Assembly (NCBI GenBank): GCA_020860515.1
Contig: JAJBUG010000035.1
Span: forward strand, 46,947-110,946
Source: Bacteroidales bacterium
GTDB lineage: Bacteria; Bacteroidota; Bacteroidia; Bacteroidales; Muribaculaceae
Length of the DNA: 64,000 nt
Direction: 5' to 3'
Shown: positions 50,035 to 58,022 of the stretch, piece after piece
Numbering within the stretch: the stretch's first letter is position 1
Layout: the number at the start of each line of letters is the position of its first letter
The notes under the pieces: generated by a model
What the model was told of the DNA's origin: nothing
The model's database searches: none
Seen by the model: only the letters and a program-made list of their open reading frames with translations
Position numbers and translations under genes: made by a program

Positions 50035-51660
50035 ATGAAAAAGAAGAAGATTAGTTTAGTGATTTTGTTATTAGGAATTTTGTCGATTTGTGTGAATGCT
50101 GCCGACAATGGCAATGGCACTTATACCAATCCTGTAATCTGGGCCGACCTCCCCGACCCTGATGTGATTCGAGTGGGCGATACCTTTTATATGGTGTCAA
50201 CAACTATGCATCTGATGCCTGGCGGACCGGTAATGAAAAGCAAGGATTTGGTCAACTGGGAAATGTCGAGCTATTTGTTCGACAGCATCACCGACAATTC
50301 GCGTTATTACATGGAGGAGGGCACAGTTTACAGCCTTGGTCAGTGGGCTACTGCCCTGCAGTACCACGATGGGAAATTTTATGCCTATTTCTCGCCCAAC
50401 GATGCTCCATATCGCGGATTCGTATATACGACCGACGACCCCGACAAAGGCTGGACTTTTCAAAACCGTCTGCCTCACTATCATGACTGCGCGCTATTTT
50501 TTGACACTGATGGCCGAGTATATACAATTTCGGGCAGCGGCGAAATTTGGCTTAATGAATTGGAGGCCGACCTCAGCGACGAGAAGGCTGATGGCGTGCA
50601 CATGGCCCTCAACCTACGCGATGCCGAGGAAAATGCGCTGCACGAAGGCAGCCGCATGGTTAAAATCGGAGATACATATTATCTATTCATAATAAGCTGG
50701 CCCAGCGACAAGCCGCGCCGACAGCTCTGCTATCGTTCTAAGAATATCCAAGGGCCTTACGAGAAGCATGTAATCCTCGAGGATAATTACAAGGGTTTTC
50801 CCTATGTGGCTCAGGGCACAATAGTGGATGATACCGACGGCAATTGGTGGGCGTTTATCTTCCAAGACCGCAATGCCATCGGTCGCGTGCCTACGCTTTC
50901 GCCTATCGTATGGGTTGATGGCTGGCCTATGGTTGGCTCCCCCGAAGGCAAAGTGCCCGAAGTAGCCCAAAAGCCTGCGGATGGTCAACCCGTGGCAAGT
51001 GTGGTACATAGCGATGACTTCGATGGCGAGGCTTTTGATCGCTTGTGGGAATGGAACCACAATCCCGACAATTCGCTGTGGAGCATGAGCGACCGTCCCG
51101 GATGGCTGCGCCTGCGCACTGGAAAACCAGTTGAGAGCATATATCATGCCCGAAACACCCTAAGCCAACGCATGGAGGGTCCAGTATGTACGGGAGAAAT
51201 CAAGCTCGATGTCAGCCACATGGCTGATGGAGATGTGGCTGGCCTTGGCGCCTTCAACGGCCATTCTGGCTTAATCAGCATCTGCAAAGATAATAATGGT
51301 TATCTTCTGAAATATTCTCATGAAATGGTTAGTTTTGGTGAAAAACGCACGATTCAAGAAGTTGACTCTAAAGAACTGGCCGAGGTGCGACTGCCTGCCG
51401 ACACACGGGACGTGTATCTTCGGGTGACAGGGGACTTTAACCTTGGAAAAGACTTGGCCAGTTTCTTTTACAGTCTCGATGGCTACGACTGGGTAGCTCT
51501 GCAAGAGCCATTCCAAATGCGCTTCGACTACACGCGCCTCTTTATGGGTACTCGGCTTGCGCTCTATAATTACTGCACCAAGGCCCCGGGTGGCTGGGTT
51601 GATGTTGACTACTTCCACTATGCTCGCCAAGACCAAGAGCCCCTGCTTAGCCTCGAATAA
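50035..51660 (+). CDS. GH43 (subfamily 12-like) arabinofuranosidase/xylosidase
   Basis: 541 residues with signal peptide (ending SICVNA). The five-bladed propeller begins TNPVIWADLPDPDVIRVGDT, with the catalytic base Asp in this segment, the pKa-tuning Asp in HDCALFFDTDG and the acid Glu in LHEGSRMVKIGDTYYLF. A C-terminal beta-sandwich (~330-535; SDDFDGEAFDRLWEWNHNPD NSLWS) completes the usual GH43_12 layout. The same two-domain unit forms the second half of the 6059-9646 enzyme, so the two are probably related by duplication. It likely removes arabinofuranose from xylan or xyloglucan fragments; exact activity is uncertain. Confidence 0.87.
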   Translation: MKKKKISLVILLLGILSICVNAADNGNGTYTNPVIWADLPDPDVIRVGDTFYMVSTTMHLMPGGPVMKSKDLVNWEMSSYLFDSITDNSRYYMEEGTVYSLGQWATALQYHDGKFYAYFSPNDAPYRGFVYTTDDPDKGWTFQNRLPHYHDCALFFDTDGRVYTISGSGEIWLNELEADLSDEKADGVHMALNLRDAEENALHEGSRMVKIGDTYYLFIISWPSDKPRRQLCYRSKNIQGPYEKHVILEDNYKGFPYVAQGTIVDDTDGNWWAFIFQDRNAIGRVPTLSPIVWVDGWPMVGSPEGKVPEVAQKPADGQPVASVVHSDDFDGEAFDRLWEWNHNPDNSLWSMSDRPGWLRLRTGKPVESIYHARNTLSQRMEGPVCTGEIKLDVSHMADGDVAGLGAFNGHSGLISICKDNNGYLLKYSHEMVSFGEKRTIQEVDSKELAEVRLPADTRDVYLRVTGDFNLGKDLASFFYSLDGYDWVALQEPFQMRFDYTRLFMGTRLALYNYCTKAPGGWVDVDYFHYARQDQEPLLSLE

Positions 51661-51758
51661 ACCGAAGTTATAATTTTTAAGTTTGCCTTTATTGGCTTTT
51701 TCCATTTGATTGATATGCACTTGTTGGCAGGGCGAGAGCTCCGCTGACAAGTTGTGTT

Positions 51759-51830
51759 AGAGGCTTGTATATCTATACCATCAATCAAGATGGTAAGAAA
51801 GCCGTTTCAGGAAAACTCATTGTAAAATAG
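51759..51830 (+). pseudogene. Fragment of a T9SS C-terminal sorting domain
   Basis: One frame reads RGLYIYTINQDGKKAVSGKL IVK then a stop, an evident end of a secreted protein with no body in front. It is a remnant left by deletion. Nothing else coding is seen between 51661 and 51986. Confidence 0.6.
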
Positions 51831-51888
51831 GAGAATCATCAACAATTTTGAAATACAAACAAGTTTAGCTGAATTCTTTCACATTAAT

Positions 51889-51919
51889 TTTGAGGATTAA
51901 GAAAGTTTTTGTATTTTTG
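51889..51919 (+). promoter_or_regulatory. Promoter of the first AAA-like gene
   Basis: TTTG (51889-51892), 19 bp, TATTTTTG (51912-51919). The spacer (AGGATTAAGAAAGTTTTTG) is almost the same as at 56373-56403 and, inverted, 56194-56224. Confidence 0.7.
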
Positions 51920-51986
51920 CAATGTAGAAATTATTGGGCTGAGGGTAAGTAAGGAATCTAAAGCCTTATTCTTAAACAAATTGAAT

Positions 51987-53723
51987 ATGAAAAAGATACC
52001 GCTTGGCATAACTGATTTTGATCGCCTTATCCGTGAAAACTGCTACTATATTGACAAAAGCAGATTTATTCAGATGGTAGAGGATAGATGCTCTTTTATT
52101 TTGCTCCTTCGTCCTCGGAGAATGGGTAAAAGCCTATTCAGTAATATGATGATGTCGTACTACGATATTGCCAAGAAAGATCTGTTTGCTCAGCTTTTTG
52201 GTTCACTCTGGATTGGGGAACATCCTACACCATGGGCCAATAAATTTATGATACTCTCTTTTAACTTTTCTAAAGTGGGGGATAGTGTTGAGAATCTTAG
52301 AGAAAATTTTACGAAATATTGTATAGGAGAAGTAGAAAGATATTTTATTAAATATCTTTCTTATTATAGCCAAAGTGAAATCAAGTATGTGTTGAGCCAG
52401 AATGTAATTGAGCATGTACTTAATGCCCTTGATGGCTTGAATAAGATAAAAGGATATCAAACATACCTGTTCATTGACGAATACGATAATTTTACGAATA
52501 CTGTATTAGCGGCACGTGGCGTGAAAGCCCATGAAGCTATTACTCATGACGATGGGTTCTATCGTAGCTTCTTCAAAAGCTGCAAGGATGCATTCGAACG
52601 CATCTTTATGACTGGCGTAACCCCGGTGACTTACGATGACCTTACCTCTGGATTTGCAATCGCCGAGCCCATTTCTCTTGAGCCTAAGTATGATCAAATT
52701 GTGGGCATAACTGAGACTGAGCTCCACGATATGGTCACTTATTATCAAAGCGTCAATGCCATACAAAAATCTACCGATGAGATAATCAGTGAAATCAAAC
52801 CATATTATGATGGATTTTGCTTCTCTGAGAATAGTATTGGAATAGACCCTCCAATTTACAACACAAATAGTGTGCTTCGCTACCTAAACCATTTGATTAT
52901 ACTCGGTGAATCTCCCAAGGAAATGATAGATGTGTCATCACGCACTGAGACCAGCAAACTCAACTATTTGGTAATGGCGGAAGATCTCACTAACCGTGAA
53001 GAGAGAATAGAAACGGTAAGAGAAATCTGTACTAAAGGTTTTACTTCTGGAATAGTGAGGGAGCAGTTCCCAGCAAAGGAAGTAGGCGATCAACGCAATT
53101 TCAAAAGCATGCTTTTCTATTTCGGCACTCTTACATTTGCTGGAAAAGACGAATTTGGCGAACCAATCTTGAAGGTTCCCAATAAAACCATGGGAGAACT
53201 TTATCTCCAATATATGCTTAATGTAGCCGAAGGAGAAGGTTTCCCACTTAAAAAGATATGGCCTCAACTCAATAAGGCTATCAAACTCGCTGCAGTCAAG
53301 GGAGAATGGAAATCCTTGATAGAAGTGATTGCTAAAATTATAAAGGATTATTCAAGCTATAGAAATGGAGTGGATGCAGAGGCCGACATTCAAGGATTTC
53401 TAAGGGGGCTGTTATGTCTTAATAGATATTTCGACATTTGGCCTGAGCTTGAACTTGGCAAGGGGAACTGCGATTTACTACTTGTACCATTGAATGTGGC
53501 AAATTGTCCAACTCAGAATAGTTACATTATTGAACTAAAGTTCATGAAAGCAGGAGAAAAGGATCTGCAGTGGTATAAAGACAAAGCTACTGCCCAACTC
53601 AAGAAATATGTCAGTGATATTCATCTTTTTACCAGCAACCTGCTCCGGAGCTCTCGTTGCCACATGCTGTATCTTATATTCAAAAATCACGAACTTGCTG
53701 ACTTCGGTGAAGTCAATCTCTAA
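51987..53723 (+). CDS. AAA-like ATPase with PD-(D/E)XK nuclease-like domain, copy 1
   Basis: About 578 residues from the ATG at 51987. The start KKIPLGITDFDRLIRENCYYIDKS and the loop LLRPRRMGKSLFSNMM (a degenerate Walker A) mark the AAA-ATPase_like family (PF09820), with a Walker B-like YLFIDEYDNF. The C-terminal part has GNCDLLL ... YIIELKFMKAG, the D-(E)xK pattern of the PD-(D/E)XK nuclease 9 family (PF08011). Such proteins exist in many copies in Bacteroidota and Firmicutes gut genomes; a role in mobile DNA or defence has been suggested but not shown. It carries the shared promoter also used by the 56167 and 56434 genes. Confidence 0.8.
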   Translation: MKKIPLGITDFDRLIRENCYYIDKSRFIQMVEDRCSFILLLRPRRMGKSLFSNMMMSYYDIAKKDLFAQLFGSLWIGEHPTPWANKFMILSFNFSKVGDSVENLRENFTKYCIGEVERYFIKYLSYYSQSEIKYVLSQNVIEHVLNALDGLNKIKGYQTYLFIDEYDNFTNTVLAARGVKAHEAITHDDGFYRSFFKSCKDAFERIFMTGVTPVTYDDLTSGFAIAEPISLEPKYDQIVGITETELHDMVTYYQSVNAIQKSTDEIISEIKPYYDGFCFSENSIGIDPPIYNTNSVLRYLNHLIILGESPKEMIDVSSRTETSKLNYLVMAEDLTNREERIETVREICTKGFTSGIVREQFPAKEVGDQRNFKSMLFYFGTLTFAGKDEFGEPILKVPNKTMGELYLQYMLNVAEGEGFPLKKIWPQLNKAIKLAAVKGEWKSLIEVIAKIIKDYSSYRNGVDAEADIQGFLRGLLCLNRYFDIWPELELGKGNCDLLLVPLNVANCPTQNSYIIELKFMKAGEKDLQWYKDKATAQLKKYVSDIHLFTSNLLRSSRCHMLYLIFKNHELADFGEVNL

Positions 53724-53802
53724 AACGAGAAGATTTGTCTATAATGATAACGCTCTTATGACAAGTTATCTAAGTATTCTGATTATATTCAATCAAGGAA
53801 TC

Positions 53803-53857
53803 TATTACAAATAAACTCATTGAAAGGGGATTATTACAACTAAGTTTATTTGTAATA
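53803..53857. repeat. 15-bp perfect inverted repeat
   Basis: TATTACAAATAAACT (53803-53817) and AGTTTATTTGTAATA (53843-53857) flank 25 bp. Further TTTGTTTACAA/TTTGTAA sequences follow. It may be a regulator site or terminator between the ATPase gene and the wHTH fragment. Confidence 0.7.
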
Positions 53858-53909
53858 AATTTGTTTACAACAAGCTTGTTTGTAAAATAAGGGTAGTGGT
53901 GTAGCGGCT

Positions 53910-54161
53910 TTGTTTGAAAAAACTACCGAAGATTTGACAGCCTATCAAATGGCATATCTTGAGGCTATGAATGATGGTGTTTCCTCTGGTTTCACCAAAA
54001 GTGAAATCCTAAAGAAATACTGCTTGGAAACTTCTGCTAACATAAAGGTCATACAAAAAGCTCTTGTGGAAAAAGAAATTATCGAGGTTACACGCAATTG
54101 CTCCACTTTCCTTGATCCCCTGCTCCCCCTTTGGCTCAAAAAACAATCATCAAGTCAGTAA
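53910..54161 (+). pseudogene. C-terminal winged-helix fragment of an archaeal-type ATPase
   Basis: An 83-residue frame (TTG start, no ATG) reads LTAYQMAYLEAMNDGVSSGF then TKSEILKKYCLETSANIKVI and ends DPLLPLWLKKQ. This is the standard C-terminal winged helix of Bacteroidota ATP-binding proteins of the PF01637 group, normally behind a ~300-residue ATPase domain that is missing here; a stop lies nine codons upstream. It is a deletion remnant, unless the short protein is translated by itself. It adds a third ATPase-type element to this 6-kb stretch. Confidence 0.65.
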
Positions 54162-54198
54162 TAGAAGCATAGATTGAAGCCGAATAGTTCTTCGAGTA

Positions 54199-55416
54199 TT
54201 ATCTCAACTTCCTGAGGCTGGTCATTCTATCTAAAATTACTAATGGTATCGATAGGATTGATAATTCGTAGATGGCCTTTGTGGTGAGGAATAATATAAT
54301 GCCGAATAAAATCAATATTGTACCATATCCAAAAAGGCTTATGAACCAAGAGGCTATCTTTTGAAAAACAAACCACCAAGGACTTTTGGCGGCTCTGCGG
54401 TCCAATGCTTGCAAATCCACATAGCGCTCAATATAAAATGGTTTCCTGATTGCAATGTACGAAAGGCCCCATAGTAATAGATAGAGTAGGATAATAAACC
54501 ACCATGAATACAAATGCTTCTGTTGTAATAAGTTCTCAACCACATTGGCCAAGATTACCACCCCTGCCATATCACCACGGTAAGTGCTATGGATATCTTC
54601 TTTCGTGAAGTCACCTATGTAAATCATCCGATCTTTCACCAAGGATTCTATAATTTCGGGATTTTCTAATAGATCAGCCCCCAAATAATAAATTTGCTTA
54701 GTGACTTTATCCTGGGCATAATTATTTACATCTGAGATATGGAGATAAGGGACCAAAGAAGTCCTCATGATATGACCTTCAGAAAAAGCTAATCCAAAAA
54801 TTACCGGAAATTTTAAGGAGTCTCTGAAAGACTCCATCATCCATGCGATAGACGGCCTGCCACCGTTGATAATGGGGTACTTTACGAAATCGGTTTGGGA
54901 TAAAGTTGTAGTGTAATCTGCCATGCCAGTAGATGTTAATAGCGATTCATCTGCTATCTCAATGCCATCATGGTTTGGGATTACAATTCTTGGCATCTTT
55001 GCAATCAAGCTAAAAAGACGAGCGTCTTCCACTGTTTTCTTATCTTTCTCGAATCGCACATCCAAGAGAATCCCCTTATAAGTACCCAGAGAATCTAATA
55101 CCTCTAAAAAGTTTCTCAACTTACCTCTATCTGTGATATCTATTTGACCAATAGGAAAATCATATTCATCATGGATATCAATCCATTGACGGTCATAAGA
55201 AATGCTAACCATCAGGGCATCTTCTGGATGCTCGTTATCTTTAATCCCCAGCCAAGAAGCTATCACATATCCCTTTTTCAACATTTCATACTCTCCATAT
55301 CCTCCTATGCTAAGATTGGACATTATTAGAAATGCCAAAAGTAGAAAGAAGGCTGATATGGATGCAAGCCACCAGCCTTTCTTCTGAACCTTTTCTAAAA
55401 ATTTATCGGCTTTCAT
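54199..55416 (-). CDS. CHASE2-domain membrane protein
   Basis: 405 residues: one N-terminal membrane segment (WLASISAFFLLLAFLIMSNL, ~15-35), a long outer domain with CHASE2 features (~55-300: DALMVSISYDRQWIDIH; GILLDVRFEKDKKTVEDARL; KDRMIYIGDFTKEDIHSTYR GDMAGVVILANVVENLL) and two to three membrane segments at the end (WWFIILLYLLLWGLSYIAI; GTILILFGIILFL). CHASE2 is an extracellular sensor usually joined to kinases or cyclases; here no output domain is present, so a separate partner is implied. It overlaps the 3' end of the upstream secreted-protein gene by 14 bp. CHASE2 proteins often occur with CHAT or caspase genes, but a functional link to the 22.9-kb operon is only inference. Confidence 0.8.
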   Translation of the reverse strand: MKADKFLEKVQKKGWWLASISAFFLLLAFLIMSNLSIGGYGEYEMLKKGYVIASWLGIKDNEHPEDALMVSISYDRQWIDIHDEYDFPIGQIDITDRGKLRNFLEVLDSLGTYKGILLDVRFEKDKKTVEDARLFSLIAKMPRIVIPNHDGIEIADESLLTSTGMADYTTTLSQTDFVKYPIINGGRPSIAWMMESFRDSLKFPVIFGLAFSEGHIMRTSLVPYLHISDVNNYAQDKVTKQIYYLGADLLENPEIIESLVKDRMIYIGDFTKEDIHSTYRGDMAGVVILANVVENLLQQKHLYSWWFIILLYLLLWGLSYIAIRKPFYIERYVDLQALDRRAAKSPWWFVFQKIASWFISLFGYGTILILFGIILFLTTKAIYELSILSIPLVILDRMTSLRKLR

Positions 55417-56167
55417 CGGCTTTCATCGGAAAGATCAAAAGGCGAATATGATAGATATTATTGATTGTATCTGTAACTATTTCTTCCCTATCTGAGTTTC
55501 TCTGATACTCTGTTGTCTGAATATCAAACAATGTATTTTTTATGCCATTAACAGATGGAATAGAATCAAAGAAGTCGTTTGTTAGGATGATAGTATCTTT
55601 TGTTTTGAAAGTCCTAACAAATGGATGATACTTAGCACTCACTTTTACCTCAATTGAGTCTGATTCGAAGGGACTAAAATATACTGGTATCAGAAGAGAA
55701 TCCAAAAGAATCTGGCTGGCAAGCGTTTTAGAATAAGTATGGTTATGGGATTTATGGGATGATTTTTTCAAGACAGCAGAGGTATTGGAATCGAACAGAG
55801 CACCTAATACTCTGCCATCCGATTGATTTGTATTACGAGTTCTTATTAACGGAGGGAGGTCTGTTGCTATGCTTATAGATGTTTGATTCTTTTTCAAGAG
55901 ATAATCACGCAGGTTCTTGCTCTTTACTTCCTTGTACTGGGATGCAGTAATTACCATCATCTTGGATTGGCCTTCTTCTTCGACCTTCATGGCTTGATTG
56001 GGAGAGGTCCATGAGATCTTATCTTTCTCCATGAAATAATCTCCTTTATGACGCATGGTATTGCCAATTTTGATAGAATCGGTATTGACATAAAGAATTT
56101 TATAGTTGACAGCCTTCAGGGCTATAACCATAACAAGCGAAACGATTATCACAAGAATCTTCTTCAT
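55403..56167 (-). CDS. Exported protein paired with the CHASE2 gene
   Basis: 254 residues with a signal peptide or anchor (KKILVIIVSLVMVIALKAV). The remainder is soluble and beta-rich (ILYVNTDSIKIGNTMRHKGD YFMEKDKISW; SIEVKVSAKYHPFVRTFKTK DTIILTNDFF), with a Lys/Ser/His stretch (VLKKSSHKSHNHTYS). The opening resembles Bacteroidota proteins that carry a short beta domain with a DxIxW pattern, but I do not recognise the family. It overlaps the CHASE2 gene by 14 bp, so the two products are probably made together and act together outside the membrane. Its promoter is an inverted copy of the one before the ATPase genes. Confidence 0.65.
   Translation of the reverse strand: MKKILVIIVSLVMVIALKAVNYKILYVNTDSIKIGNTMRHKGDYFMEKDKISWTSPNQAMKVEEEGQSKMMVITASQYKEVKSKNLRDYLLKKNQTSISIATDLPPLIRTRNTNQSDGRVLGALFDSNTSAVLKKSSHKSHNHTYSKTLASQILLDSLLIPVYFSPFESDSIEVKVSAKYHPFVRTFKTKDTIILTNDFFDSIPSVNGIKNTLFDIQTTEYQRNSDREEIVTDTINNIYHIRLLIFPMKADESR
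55405..55430. repeat. 10-bp tandem repeat at a gene overlap
   Basis: ATCGGCTTTC occurs twice and ATCGGA follows. The repeat contains both the CHASE2 start codon and the last codons of the upstream gene, so a unit gain or loss would change both. Confidence 0.7.
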
Positions 56168-56193
56168 TTAGCTATCAAACAATTACTACTTTG

Positions 56194-56224
56194 CAAAAAT
56201 ACAAAATCTTTCTTAATCCTCAAA
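56194..56224 (-). promoter_or_regulatory. Promoter of the exported protein-CHASE2 pair
   Basis: On the minus strand TTTG (56224-56221), 19 bp, TATTTTTG (56201-56194), with the same spacer as the two ATPase promoters. The predicted start is ~20 nt before the ATG at 56167. Confidence 0.7.
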
Positions 56225-56372
56225 ATTAATAAAACAGAATTTTGGTATTGAGGACTATTATGAGAGCCTATTTTGGTGGTTTATAAATCTATAATCCGCC
56301 AAAATTACCCTTAAGTCTCATCTTAACTGACATCAGTGAAAAATCCAATTGATAAAATTCCTTTTTATTAAT

Positions 56373-56403
56373 TTTGAAGATTAAGAAAGATTTTGTATTT
56401 TTG
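56373..56403 (+). promoter_or_regulatory. Promoter of the second AAA-like gene
   Basis: TTTG (56373-56376), 19 bp, TATTTTTG (56396-56403), the third member of the shared promoter set; it is divergent from the one at 56194-56224. Confidence 0.7.
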
Positions 56404-56433
56404 CAAACGTATTAATTATAAAATCAATTGATT

Positions 56434-58011
56434 ATGATGACACAAAATTATCCTCTGGGTCAACAAGATTTCGCCGAGATAAGGTCAAGTGGGAAAGTAT
56501 ATATCGATAAGACTGCTTATGTTTACCAAATGACGCACAGCAATAAATTTTACTTCCTTTCGCGGCCTCGGAGATTTGGCAAAACATTATTGCTTTCGAC
56601 GTTAGAATACTATTTTTTAGGAAGGAAAGACTTATTTCAGGGATTGGCAATAGATTCTTTGGAAAAGGAGTGGAATTCTTATCCAGTGCTTCACTTTGAT
56701 TTGAGCACTATTGAGGCTGATACTGATCAAATGCTTAAGCAAGATCTTGACGATATGCTTGAGCAGTATGAAAAACAATACAATGTCCAAAACACTTATA
56801 TAGGCAATCGACGTCCAAGCATAGGGCGGAGATTCTCCAATTTGATAAGAAATATTCACCATACTACGGGACAGAAAATTGTAGTACTTATCGATGAATA
56901 TGACAAAGGAATATTAGATGTAATAAAGAATGAAACGAAATTGGAGAAGAATCGCAAGATTCTGAGAAATTTCTTTACCCAATTAAAAGCAAATGACAAG
57001 TATCTGCAATTTGTAATGCTAACTGGAGTTACCCGTTTCCGCCATCTTACCATATTCTCTGGATTGAATAATCTGAAGGATATCTCGATGGCACCAGAAT
57101 ATGCTGCTCTTTGCGGTGTCACCATTGAGGAATTGCATAAGGATTTGAGTATAGGCCTTGACAACATTGCTAATGCAAAGGGCCTTGATAGAAACCAAAT
57201 GACTGAATTGTTATGTCAAAAATATGATGGCTATCGTTTTACATGTGATGAAAATACGGTTTTTAATCCCTTTAGTCTTCTTAGCGCTCTTCAAGATAGG
57301 AGATTGAATAGTTATTGGGTAATGTCAGGTACTTCAAAGGTTTTTATAGATTATCTATCGGAATCCGATTTCGTACTTGACGACCTGCTATCGCAATGGT
57401 ACGATGAGGATACTTTGGCCAGTACTTTCGACTCCAAGCAGCCTGTGCCATTGCTTTACCAAACTGGATATCTTACTATTAAGAAAGCAAAAGACCCCAA
57501 TTATTATCAGCTTGCCATTCCCAATGGAGAAGTACGAGAGTCCCTTATGATGCAACTCCTGCCAATGTATATGGGGGTGAATAAGAATATACCCGGACGC
57601 CTTATTTCAATAAAGGATAAAATTCTTTCGGCTGACATTGACGGCTGGCTTACCGAACTCCAATCCATGATCGGGAGTGCACCTTATCAACTTTTAGTTA
57701 AAGATGAGGATAATCCTGTGGAGAGATTTTATCATTTGATAATATATCAGATTTTTGTACTATTAGGAATTGACACCAATAGTGAAATCAATATCTCGGG
57801 AGGTCGCATTGATATGGTGGCTAAGACTCCAACTCTGATATATGTAATGGAGTTTAAGCTCGATGGAACTCCTGTGCAAGCCTTAAAGCAAATTGATCAG
57901 AAAGGTTATGTCCTCCCTTATCAAGCAGATGGTCACAAGGTTTTTAAAATTGGAATCTCCTTTTCCTCCACTACCCACAATATCGCAAAGTGGAAAATTA
58001 AAGAGGGTTAA
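56434..58011 (+). CDS. AAA-like ATPase with PD-(D/E)XK nuclease-like domain, copy 2
   Basis: About 525 residues from the ATG at 56434. N-terminal QQDFAEIRSSGKVYIDKTAY and FLSRPRRFGKTLLLSTLEYY place it in the AAA-ATPase_like family (PF09820), with a Walker B-like VVLIDEYDKGI and a sensor-type TGVTRFRHL. The C-terminal domain has the nuclease-like core GRIDMVAKTPTLIYVMEFKL DG (Asp ... ExK) followed by QALKQIDQKGY, typical of PF08011. It is a different lineage from the 51987 protein, with little identity beyond the motifs. It is convergent with the radical SAM gene. Confidence 0.82.
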   Translation: MMTQNYPLGQQDFAEIRSSGKVYIDKTAYVYQMTHSNKFYFLSRPRRFGKTLLLSTLEYYFLGRKDLFQGLAIDSLEKEWNSYPVLHFDLSTIEADTDQMLKQDLDDMLEQYEKQYNVQNTYIGNRRPSIGRRFSNLIRNIHHTTGQKIVVLIDEYDKGILDVIKNETKLEKNRKILRNFFTQLKANDKYLQFVMLTGVTRFRHLTIFSGLNNLKDISMAPEYAALCGVTIEELHKDLSIGLDNIANAKGLDRNQMTELLCQKYDGYRFTCDENTVFNPFSLLSALQDRRLNSYWVMSGTSKVFIDYLSESDFVLDDLLSQWYDEDTLASTFDSKQPVPLLYQTGYLTIKKAKDPNYYQLAIPNGEVRESLMMQLLPMYMGVNKNIPGRLISIKDKILSADIDGWLTELQSMIGSAPYQLLVKDEDNPVERFYHLIIYQIFVLLGIDTNSEINISGGRIDMVAKTPTLIYVMEFKLDGTPVQALKQIDQKGYVLPYQADGHKVFKIGISFSSTTHNIAKWKIKEG

Positions 58012-58022
58012 GCCACCGATGC

